Assembly: GCA_023453655.1 (NCBI GenBank)
Contig: JAEXTE010000194.1
Location: 1 to 7,064, forward strand
Direction of reading: 5' to 3'
Length of the DNA stretch: 7,064 bases
Source of the DNA: Pseudomonadota bacterium
Lineage (GTDB): Bacteria > Pseudomonadota > Gammaproteobacteria > Xanthomonadales > Xanthomonadaceae
The stretch's first letter is position 1, and each line of letters starts with the position of its first letter. Below are positions 1 to 5,873 of this stretch, in pieces. Below the pieces are notes generated by a model, which was not told the origin of the DNA, searched no databases, and saw only the letters and a program-made list of their open reading frames with translations. A program made the translations under genes and the position numbers.

Positions 1-375
1 GCGTTCGCGCGGCGGGCCGCCAGCGCCGATGCGGTGGGGGGGGAGGGCGCCGGCGGCTGGCGGGCGCCGATGGGCGACGGCCTGGAACAGGCGGCGATGG
101 CCCATGCCGTCGGAGGGCAGGTGCTCCTGGTGGTGGGGCTGCGCCTGGGCTGCCTGAGCCACGCGCGGCTGAGCGCGCGCGCGATCCAGGAAGACGGCTG
201 CCGGCTGGTCGGCTGGATCGGCAATCGCGTCGATCCGGACTTCGACCGCGTCGATGACTACCTGGGCCTGCTCGGGGCCGCCCTGCCGGCGCCCTGCCTG
301 GGGGTGATCGGCCATGGCGTGTCCGCCGACGAGGCGGCGGCGTCGCTGCGGCTGCCCGGGATCGCTGCGGACTGA
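1..375 (+). CDS. bioD: Dethiobiotin synthetase BioD, C-terminal part (5' end outside the window)
   Basis: BioD is the cytoplasmic ATP-dependent enzyme that closes the ureido ring of 7,8-diaminopelargonate with CO2 to give dethiobiotin, the penultimate step of biotin synthesis. The frame is open from base 1 to a TGA at 373-375, giving 124 residues, about half of the usual ~225. Family landmarks are visible in order: EGAGGWRAPMGD at about residues 15-26 (the conserved EGAGG loop), VVGLRLGCLSHARLS at about 43-57, and GWIGNRVDP at about 70-78, containing the Asn of the nucleotide-base-binding segment. The GTG at 34 lies inside the fold and is not the real start; the true start is upstream of the window. 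A run of eight G (36-43) gives Gly-Gly where the family usually has hydrophobic residues just before EGAGG, although the frame stays intact. It runs convergently with the RND operon and shows no functional link to it. Recognition rests on remembered family motifs. Confidence 0.92.
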   Translation, partial: AFARRAASADAVGGEGAGGWRAPMGDGLEQAAMAHAVGGQVLLVVGLRLGCLSHARLSARAIQEDGCRLVGWIGNRVDPDFDRVDDYLGLLGAALPAPCLGVIGHGVSADEAAASLRLPGIAAD

Positions 376-383
376 CCGGCGCG

Positions 384-397
384 GTGTCGCGCGACAC
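384..397. repeat. Perfect 14-bp palindrome downstream of bioD
   Basis: GTGTCGCGCGACAC is identical to its reverse complement and starts nine bases after the bioD stop. No T-run follows on the plus strand. It could form a short hairpin at the 3' end of the bioD transcript or be a protein-binding site. With so GC-rich a background, chance is also possible. Confidence 0.3.
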
Positions 398-400
398 GAA

Positions 401-428
401 GAAGGCGGCCCGCTCGCGAGCCGCCTCC
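401..428. terminator. Probable bidirectional terminator hairpin between bioD and the efflux permease
   Basis: GGCGGC (404-409) and GCCGCC (420-425) form a GC-rich stem around a ten-base loop. The 403/426 A-T pair and outer pairs extend it. Read from the minus strand, the stem is followed by TTCTTC, a weak U-tract, which suits the end of the permease operon 8 bases beyond its stop. On the plus strand the following bases are only moderately T-containing. Its place in the 60-bp gap between two convergent genes supports a terminator role. No strong T-run is present, so this is a structural inference. Confidence 0.45.
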
Positions 429-435
429 TCCCGGT

Positions 436-3400
436 TCAACCGTGCTGCGGCCGCGCCTCCCCCGGAGCCTCGCCATCGTCGACCTGCTCATGTTCCAGGT
501 CGTGCGAGTGGTCGCGCGCCAGGTACAGGTAGAAGGCCGGCAGCACGAACAGGGTGAACAGCGTGCCGATGGTCATGCCCGAGGCGATCACCGTGCCCAT
601 CGAGAAGCGCGAGGCGGCGCCAGGGCCCTTGGCGATCAGCAGCGGGATCATCGCGAACACCAGCGCGGCGGTGGTCATCAGCACCGGACGCAGGCGGATC
701 GCGGTGGCTTCCTCGATCGCCTCGCGCTTGGACAGGCCCTGCTCCTGAAGCTTGTTGGCGAACTCCACGATCAGGATGCCGTGCTTGGAGATCACGCCCA
801 CCAGGGTCACCAGGCCCACCTGGGTGTAGATGTTGATGCTCATCCCCGGGAAGGCCTCGATGCCGGCGAAACCCAGGATGCCGCTGGCGATGGCCAGCAC
901 GTTGAGCACCAGCAGGGCGCCGCAGATCGCCATCGGCACGGTGAGCAGCATGATCAGCGCATCGCGGAAGCTTTCGAACTGCGCCGACAGCACCAGGAAG
1001 ATCACCACCAGCGCCAGCGCCAGGGTGAGCAGCATCGCCGAGCCCTCCTGCTTGAACTGGCGCGATTCGCCGGCGTAGTCGACCGTGTAGCCCTGCGGCA
1101 GCACCTCGCGCGCAGCCTGGTCGAGGATCGCCAGCGCCTCGCCCTTGCTCACGCCTGGACGCGGGGCGAAGGTGATCGACACCGCGTTGAGCTGCTGGAA
1201 GCGCTTGAGCGACTGCGGCTGCGCGCTCTCGCGCAGCGTCACCAGGGTCGAGAGCGGGATCAGTTCGCCACCGCGGGTGCGGGTGTAGTAATTCTGCAGG
1301 TCCGCGGCGTTGAGCCGGTCACTGCGCTGCACCTGCGGGATCACCAGGTAGGAGCGGTTCTGCATCGCGAAGCGGTTGGTGTAGCCGCCCGAGAGCATCG
1401 CCGCCATGTCGGCCGCGAGCGTGCGCATGTCGATGCCGAGCGAGGCCGCCTTGTCGCGGTCGATCTGCACCTCGATGCGCGGCTTGTCGATCTTCAGGTC
1501 CTTGTCGAGGAAGATGAAGCGGCGGCTGGCCATCGCCCGCTCGAGGATCGCGTCGGCCAGCTCGCTCAGCTGCGCCAGCCCGCCCACGCCGCCGATGATG
1601 AACTCGCCGCCGCCGTCGCCGCCGGCGCTGGGCAGGGACGGCGGGACCAGGGCGAAGGTGTTCAGGCCGGTGACCTCGCCGATCTTCGGCTGCAGTTCCT
1701 GCTCGAGCACCGCCTTGGTCGAACGGTCGCGTTCGCCCCAGGGCTTGAGCACGAAGCCGGCCATCGCCATCGGGCTGGCGCCACCGCCGCTGCCGCCGAA
1801 GCCGCCGTTGAACAGGAAGTAGTCCTGCACCTCGGGGATCGCCTGGGCGATGGCCGACATTTCCTCGGTATAGCTCTCCACGTAATCCAGCGTTGCGGTG
1901 GGGTCGGCCTGCGAGATGGCGAAGATGAAGCCCTCGTCCTCCAGCGGCGCCGGCTCCTTGGGCGCGGTCATGTAGAGGAACACGCACGAGACCAGCACGA
2001 TGCCGCCGAAGATCGCGATCACCGACCTGGTCTCCAGCGCGCCGTGCAGGCGCCGCTGGTAGCCGTTCTGGATCTTGTCGAAGCGCCGGTCCAGCCAGGC
2101 TTCCAGCCGGCCCTTGCTGCCCTCGCCGTGGGGCTTGAGGATCCTGGAGCTCATCATCGGCGTGAGCGTCAGCGCGATCACGCCCGACAGCAGCACGCTG
2201 CCCGCCAGGGTGAAGGCGAACTCGGTGAACAGGATGCCGGTCAGGCCGCCCTGGAAACCGATCGGCAGGTACACGGCGACCAGGGTGGTGGTCATGGCCA
2301 CCACCGGCCAGGCCAGCTCGCGTGCGCCCTTGATCGCCGCCGCGTAAGGCGTCATGCCTTCCTCGATGTGGCGGTGGATGTTCTCCAGCACGATGATCGC
2401 GTCGTCCACCACGATGCCGATCGCCAGCACCATCGCCAGCAGCGTCAGCAGGTTGATGGTGAAGCCCATCAGCAGCATCAGGAACAGCGCGCCGACCAGG
2501 GACAGCGGCACCGTCACCGCCGGGATCAGCACGCTGCGCAGCGATCCAAGGAACAGGTAGATCACCACGATCACGATGATCACCGCTTCCACGATCGTGC
2601 TCACCACCTCGTTGATCGCGTCCTGGATCGCCTCGGTGCTGTCGTAGGGAATCGTGGCGATGATGCCCTCCGGCAGCTGCGGCACGATCTCGCCGTCCCA
2701 CAGCTTGCGGACCTCGCCGATCACGTCCAGCGAGTTGGCGTCGGGCGAGACGAAGATGCCCATGAAGGTGGCCGCCTCGCCGTTGATCCGCACCGAGGTA
2801 CCGTAGTTCTCCGACCCCAGCACCACGTCGGCCACGTCGCCCAGGCGCACGATCGCGCCGCCCTCCTCGCGGATCACCAGCTGGCGGAATTCCTCCGGGC
2901 TGCGCAGGTCGGTGCGCGCGGTCATGTCGATCGCGACCATCTGCCCCTTGGTCGAGCCCACGGCCGAGAGCACGTTGTTGGACTGCAGCGCATTGGAAAC
3001 ATCGCTGGCGGTGACCTGCAGCGCGGCCATGCGATCAGGTTTCAGCCACACGCGCATGGCGAAGGTGCCCGCGCCCAGGATGTCGGCGCGCTGCACGCCG
3101 GCCACGGTCACCAGCTTGGGCTGGACCACGCGGGTGAGGTAGTCGGTGATCTGGTTGTTGTCGAGCGTCTCGCTGGCGAAGGACACGTACATGGCCGCGA
3201 TCTGCTGGCCCTGCTGCAGGTCGATCACCGGGTCCTCGGACTCCGGCGGCAGCTGGCCGCGCATCTTGTTGACCTTGGCCGCGATCTGGGTGAGCGCCTC
3301 GTTCGGGTCCTGGTCCAGGCGGATGTAGGCCTGGATGGTGCTCACGCCGGCCGAACTGGTCGAGGACAGGTAGTCGATGCCCTCGGCGCTGGCGATCTCG

Positions 3401-3606
3401 CGCTCCAGCGGCGTGGTGATGAAGCCCTGGATCAGGTCGGCGTCGGCGCCGTAGTACACCGTGCTGACGTTCACCACCGCGTTGCGCAGCTCCGGGTACT
3501 GGCGCACGTTGAGTTCGGAGAACGCGCGCAGCCCGAAAATCAGGATGAACAGGCTGACGACCATCGCCAGCACCGGCTTGTTGATGAAGATGTCGGTGAA
3601 TTTCAT
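436..3606 (-). CDS. RND-family multidrug efflux permease (HAE1 type, AcrB/MexI-like)
   Basis: Inner-membrane, proton-driven pump of a tripartite exporter, acting as a trimer that passes drugs or metabolites to the adaptor and an outer-membrane channel. It has 1056 residues, the usual HAE1 length. Membrane segments: TM1 about 11-29, TM2-6 about 334-488, TM7 about 528-547, TM8-12 about 856-1028, with large periplasmic porter/docking regions at about 30-330 and 550-850. Proton-relay residues are present: Asp401-Asp402 in GIVVDDAIIVLENI, Lys941 in VISKHGILIVEFAN, and Arg971 and Thr978 in RLRPVLMTT. The N-terminus MKFTDIFINKPVLA and the EGIDYLSSTS segment recall MexI-like pumps, but I cannot assign an orthologue or substrate. 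I chose the ATG at 3606 because GGGGGAG lies seven bases upstream; the earlier in-frame ATG at 3630 is inside a palindromic repeat and only adds MRERGSRA. Oddities are a Gly-rich switch loop (601-609) and extra residues between TM9 and TM10. It is last in the tetR-adaptor-permease operon. Confidence 0.95.
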   Translation of the reverse strand: MKFTDIFINKPVLAMVVSLFILIFGLRAFSELNVRQYPELRNAVVNVSTVYYGADADLIQGFITTPLEREIASAEGIDYLSSTSSAGVSTIQAYIRLDQDPNEALTQIAAKVNKMRGQLPPESEDPVIDLQQGQQIAAMYVSFASETLDNNQITDYLTRVVQPKLVTVAGVQRADILGAGTFAMRVWLKPDRMAALQVTASDVSNALQSNNVLSAVGSTKGQMVAIDMTARTDLRSPEEFRQLVIREEGGAIVRLGDVADVVLGSENYGTSVRINGEAATFMGIFVSPDANSLDVIGEVRKLWDGEIVPQLPEGIIATIPYDSTEAIQDAINEVVSTIVEAVIIVIVVIYLFLGSLRSVLIPAVTVPLSLVGALFLMLLMGFTINLLTLLAMVLAIGIVVDDAIIVLENIHRHIEEGMTPYAAAIKGARELAWPVVAMTTTLVAVYLPIGFQGGLTGILFTEFAFTLAGSVLLSGVIALTLTPMMSSRILKPHGEGSKGRLEAWLDRRFDKIQNGYQRRLHGALETRSVIAIFGGIVLVSCVFLYMTAPKEPAPLEDEGFIFAISQADPTATLDYVESYTEEMSAIAQAIPEVQDYFLFNGGFGGSGGGASPMAMAGFVLKPWGERDRSTKAVLEQELQPKIGEVTGLNTFALVPPSLPSAGGDGGGEFIIGGVGGLAQLSELADAILERAMASRRFIFLDKDLKIDKPRIEVQIDRDKAASLGIDMRTLAADMAAMLSGGYTNRFAMQNRSYLVIPQVQRSDRLNAADLQNYYTRTRGGELIPLSTLVTLRESAQPQSLKRFQQLNAVSITFAPRPGVSKGEALAILDQAAREVLPQGYTVDYAGESRQFKQEGSAMLLTLALALVVIFLVLSAQFESFRDALIMLLTVPMAICGALLVLNVLAIASGILGFAGIEAFPGMSINIYTQVGLVTLVGVISKHGILIVEFANKLQEQGLSKREAIEEATAIRLRPVLMTTAALVFAMIPLLIAKGPGAASRFSMGTVIASGMTIGTLFTLFVLPAFYLYLARDHSHDLEHEQVDDGEAPGEARPQHG

Positions 3607-3613
3607 GGCTCGA

Positions 3614-3620
3614 CTCCCCC
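3614..3620 (-). promoter_or_regulatory. Ribosome binding site of the RND permease
   Basis: On the minus strand GGGGGAG stands seven bases before the ATG at 3606. It decides that start over the in-frame ATG at 3630. Its first three bases (3618-3620) are also the edge of the 24-bp palindrome, so folding of the repeat in mRNA could partly hide it. Confidence 0.65.
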
Positions 3621-3641
3621 TCTCCCGCATGCGGGAGAGGG
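3618..3641. repeat. REP-like 24-bp perfect palindrome (Xanthomonadaceae type) between adaptor and permease
   Basis: The half-site CCCTCTCCCGCA is followed directly by its exact reverse complement, centred between 3629 and 3630. It is flanked by C-rich sequence on one side and GCCGGGGTGGGGGC on the other, as I recall for the intergenic palindromes scattered through Xanthomonas, Stenotrophomonas and Lysobacter genomes. It fills much of the 63-bp gap between adaptor stop and permease start. In RNA it would form a 12-pair stem (with a tight or no loop in the perfect form). It may affect mRNA decay or translation of the permease relative to the adaptor. That it is a multi-copy family member is recalled knowledge; only one copy is in this window. 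Confidence 0.75.
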
Positions 3642-3669
3642 CCGGGGTGGGGGCGCGGGGCTGCCGCCG

Positions 3670-4860
3670 TTATCGGTTCTGCGCCTGCGGCGCGGCTTCG
3701 GCGGGCGGCTGGATGTTGTTGTTGATCGTCACCTCGGCCTCGTTGCGCAGCTTGAGCAGGCCGCTGGTGGCGACCCGCTCGCCGGGCTTGAGCCCGTCGG
3801 TCACCGCGATCAGGTCGCCGCGGGTGGCGCCGGTGCGGATGAAGCGCTGGGTGACGACCAACTTGTTGCCGGTGAGCGCGTTGCCCTGCATGTCGGTCTC
3901 GCCTTCCTTGCGCGGCACCTCGCTGATCACGAATACCGCGTTGCCGTAGGGGTTGAAGGTGACCGCGGTCTGCGGGATCACCACCACCTCGCGCTCGCCG
4001 CCCAGCGAGAACGAGACCCTGGCGAAGGCGCCCGGGCGCAGTACGCCGTCGGGGTTGGACAGCGTGGCCTGCGCGGTGAAGTTGCGCGTGGCCGGATCGA
4101 TGCGCGGCTCCACCGCGGTGACCTCGCCTTGGAACACCTTGCCCGGCAGCGCGTCGACCGTGGCGCGGATCGGCGTGCCCGGCTTGAGCATGTCCATGCG
4201 CTGCTCGGGCAGGCTGAAGTCCAGGTGGATCGGGTCGAGCTGCTGCAGGGTCACGATCGGGTCGCCGGGGGAGACGAACTGGCCCAGATTGACCCGGCGG
4301 ATGCCGAGTTCGCCGCTGAAGGGCGCGCGGATGGTCTTCTGCGCGATCAGCGCGCGCTGTGCCTCGACCTGGGCACGCGAGCTCGCCGCCGCGGCCACGC
4401 GCTGCTGCACCTCGTCCAGCGAGACCAGCCGGTCCTTGCCCAGCTGCTGCCAGCGCTCGGCCTGGACGTCGGCCAGGCGCGCCGAAGTTTCCAGCGCCTT
4501 GAGCGTGGCCAGTTCATTGTCGGTGTTCAGCCGCACCAGCACCGCACCGGCCTTGACCGGCTGGCCAGGCTCGAACTCGATGGCGCGCACCACGCCGCCG
4601 GCTTCGGTGGTGACGTCGGTGCCGTTGACCGCGACGAAGGTGCCCACTGCCTCGCCGTCGTCGCTCCAGCGCTCGGTGGCGGCCTCGGCCGCGCTCACCG
4701 ACGACGCCGGCTGCGGCATGTTGTCGAAGAACTTGTTGGTCTGCGCACCGATCACAGCCTTGATGGCGAACACGCCGCCGAACACCAGGGCGGTGCCGAC
4801 CAGCATCAGGATCAGTCGCAGCGCGAACCGCGGCTTGCGCTTCGTGGGGGCGGTGGACAT
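3670..4860 (-). CDS. RND efflux periplasmic adaptor (membrane fusion protein), membrane-anchored
   Basis: HlyD/AcrA-superfamily adaptor that bridges the permease and a TolC-like channel in the periplasm. From the ATG at 4860 it has 396 residues. A basic N-terminus (TKRKPRFALR) precedes one hydrophobic segment at about 14-34 with no lipobox Cys, so it is held by a transmembrane anchor rather than lipid. Domains: barrel-sandwich halves at about 84-117 and 172-205 (including IRAPFSGELG), a short helical hairpin at about 118-171, a beta-barrel at about 208-285, and a membrane-proximal domain at about 290-375 with VVIPQTAV. The hairpin carries Arg136-x3-Leu140-x6-Ser147, the motif linked to TolC docking. 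Start choice: GGAAG lies eight bases before 4860, while the earlier ATG at 4884 has no purine-rich site. The gene begins 40 bp after the tetR stop and ends 63 bp before the permease, so it is operonic with both. Substrate unknown. Confidence 0.93.
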   Translation of the reverse strand: MSTAPTKRKPRFALRLILMLVGTALVFGGVFAIKAVIGAQTNKFFDNMPQPASSVSAAEAATERWSDDGEAVGTFVAVNGTDVTTEAGGVVRAIEFEPGQPVKAGAVLVRLNTDNELATLKALETSARLADVQAERWQQLGKDRLVSLDEVQQRVAAAASSRAQVEAQRALIAQKTIRAPFSGELGIRRVNLGQFVSPGDPIVTLQQLDPIHLDFSLPEQRMDMLKPGTPIRATVDALPGKVFQGEVTAVEPRIDPATRNFTAQATLSNPDGVLRPGAFARVSFSLGGEREVVVIPQTAVTFNPYGNAVFVISEVPRKEGETDMQGNALTGNKLVVTQRFIRTGATRGDLIAVTDGLKPGERVATSGLLKLRNEAEVTINNNIQPPAEAAPQAQNR

Positions 4861-4868
4861 GGTGGAGT

Positions 4869-4873
4869 CTTCC
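4869..4873 (-). promoter_or_regulatory. Ribosome binding site deciding the adaptor start
   Basis: Minus-strand GGAAG sits eight bases before the ATG at 4860. The alternative in-frame ATG at 4884 is preceded by CGTTTCCCCGTTCCC, which has no Shine-Dalgarno resemblance. The shorter adaptor is therefore preferred. Confidence 0.5.
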
Positions 4874-4900
4874 GTGGAGAACATGGGAACGGGGAAACGG

Positions 4901-5635
4901 CTAGCGCGGCGGCCAGGGGCAGGGCACGTCGAATACGTCTCGGCACAGGCGCTCGATCGACCGGTCCAGTGCGTCGTCGTCGCCCGGGTCGAACAGGGGT
5001 TGCCAGCCGTAGCCGTTGAGCAGGTAGTGCAGGTGCTTGAACAGCAGTCGGTAGGGATCGCCGAGGGCGGGATCCAGCAGGCCCTGCTGCTGGGCCAGAG
5101 TATGCATGCCCAGGCACAGGATCCATGGGCCGATGGTCAGCCCCTCGTTGGTCACGGACAGCTGCGCCGGCAGGTCGCCGACGCCGCGCGCTTCGGCGGC
5201 GATTCCCTCGATCAGCGCGGCCAGCGGCTCGCAGGCCTGCAGTGCGCGGCTGCGGACCGGCTCGGAGGCCGCGCCCCAGACCACGTCGGTCCAGACGAAC
5301 TGGGCCAGACGGAAATGCTCGGGCTGCTCGCGCAGCACGATCAGGTCGGCCAGGGCCAGGGCGACGATGCGGTCGCGGGTGGGACCGGCCCAGCGCGCGG
5401 CGCGTTCGAACAGTTCCACCCGGTCGAGGCAGTTGCGCGTGGCCAGCGCGACGAGCAGGTCTTCCTTGCTCGAGAAGTGCCGGTACAGCGTCCCGATCGC
5501 GTACTCGCATTCCTCCGCGATCCGGGACATCTGCAGGTTGAGCAGCCCCTCGCGCTGGATCAGCGCCTGCGCGGAGTCCAGGAACAGCGCCTCGCGCTGC
5601 GCGAACTCGCGCTGGCGGCGGTCGGTGGTGGCCAT
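4901..5635 (-). CDS. TetR/AcrR-family transcriptional regulator of the efflux operon
   Basis: Cytoplasmic dimeric DNA-binding protein, expected to repress efflux genes until a ligand releases it. From the ATG at 5635 it has 244 residues, a little above the common ~200-220. The N-terminal domain shows the TetR pattern: helix 1 around ALFLDSAQALIQREG (16-30), then the helix-turn-helix at about 35-54 with IAEECEYAIGTLYRHF and the SSKEDLL that follows it (55-61). The rest is a variable, mostly helical ligand domain with several Trp residues. Earlier in-frame ATGs at 5686 and 5719 exist. The stretch 5650-5686 has many A/T-ended codons, unlike the GC-ended body, and contains a promoter-like sequence, so I prefer 5635. 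A clear Shine-Dalgarno is lacking there, so the start is not certain. It is first gene of the operon, 40 bp before the adaptor, and lies head-to-head with a second adaptor gene. Autoregulation is an inference from this context. Confidence 0.9.
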   Translation of the reverse strand: MATTDRRQREFAQREALFLDSAQALIQREGLLNLQMSRIAEECEYAIGTLYRHFSSKEDLLVALATRNCLDRVELFERAARWAGPTRDRIVALALADLIVLREQPEHFRLAQFVWTDVVWGAASEPVRSRALQACEPLAALIEGIAAEARGVGDLPAQLSVTNEGLTIGPWILCLGMHTLAQQQGLLDPALGDPYRLLFKHLHYLLNGYGWQPLFDPGDDDALDRSIERLCRDVFDVPCPWPPR

Positions 5636-5668
5636 GGGGGCGGTGCCGTGGAGGCTGCGTGAAGATGC

Positions 5669-5697
5669 ATTGTGAACCGGATTCATTCGGTGATCCA
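5669..5697 (-). promoter_or_regulatory. Candidate tetR-operon promoter with an embedded operator-like palindrome
   Basis: On the minus strand TGGATC (5692-5697; three matches to TTGACA) and CACAAT (5669-5674; four matches to TATAAT, including the key A and final T) are separated by 17 bp. The spacer is almost wholly the imperfect palindrome ACCGGATTCATTCGGT (5676-5691), in which six of eight pairs match. A palindrome in the -35/-10 spacer is a classic TetR-family operator position. Transcription would begin near 5662, giving a leader of about 27 bases before the ATG at 5635. The box matches are weak, so this is a reasoned guess. Confidence 0.38.
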
Positions 5698-5748
5698 GTG
5701 TTTCCGGAGCGTCCTTCATGGAGCCATGGGCAGCGCCGGATCCCGCGC

Positions 5749-5759
5749 CGGTGTCACCG
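5749..5759. promoter_or_regulatory. Short perfect palindrome in the divergent control region
   Basis: CGGTGTCACCG is symmetric around its central T and lies between the two candidate promoters. It might be a half-size operator or a second binding site. It is short, and no regulator can be tied to it from sequence alone. Confidence 0.22.
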
Positions 5760-5806
5760 TCCGCAAACCTGACCTATGGCAGGGTTCCGTTCATCCTGCG
5801 CTCTCG

Positions 5807-5812
5807 TATACT
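5807..5812 (+). promoter_or_regulatory. Candidate -10 element for the second adaptor gene
   Basis: TATACT matches five of six bases of the sigma-70 -10 consensus and stands out in this GC-rich DNA. A good -35 is not visible: the best placements, at 5784-5789 or 5785-5790, match poorly, which would fit an activator-dependent or weak promoter. Transcription would begin near 5819, leaving a leader of about 55 bases. That leader includes a small hairpin (CCTGC 5841-5845 with GCAGG 5851-5855) ahead of the gene. Confidence 0.42.
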
Positions 5813-5873
5813 GTCGAGTTCAGAAATTACGTCGCCCCCTCCTGCTCCGCGCAGGCCAGCCAGGTCCCTCCCG

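Noticed and set aside
436..516. His/acidic C-terminal tail of the permease (RDHSHDLEHEQVDD...) as a metal-binding domain
   Set aside because: A short His-containing cytoplasmic tail is also found in AcrB as I recall it, so this is not a distinctive metal-sensing feature.
1319..2701. A 460-codon minus-strand open frame overlapping the permease in another phase
   Set aside because: The translation is Arg/Gly/Asp-rich low complexity, while the permease frame shows all RND motifs across the same stretch. It could have hinted at a frameshifted gene, but the permease frame is unbroken.
436..3606. Permease as a heavy-metal (CusA/CzcA) type RND pump
   Set aside because: The N-terminus, the VVDDAI motif in TM4 and the overall sequence fit the drug-exporting HAE1 group. 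No metal-pump signature or metal-binding adaptor extension is seen.
442..5019. A 1525-codon open frame on the plus strand opposite the permease, adaptor and tetR end
   Set aside because: It is antisense to three clear genes. Its product is a low-complexity mix rich in His, Arg, Gln, Asp and Ala with no recognisable domain. This is typical of the shadow frame of GC-ended codons.
3953..5662. A 569-codon plus-strand open frame opposite the adaptor and tetR
   Set aside because: Antisense to two recognised genes, with no family resemblance. It is explained by high GC content and few stop codons.
5841..5855. Small hairpin CCTGC-TCCGC-GCAGG in the leader of the second adaptor as a riboswitch or attenuator
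   Set aside because: A five-pair stem alone is too small, there is no competing structure or leader peptide, and such stems are common by chance at this GC content.
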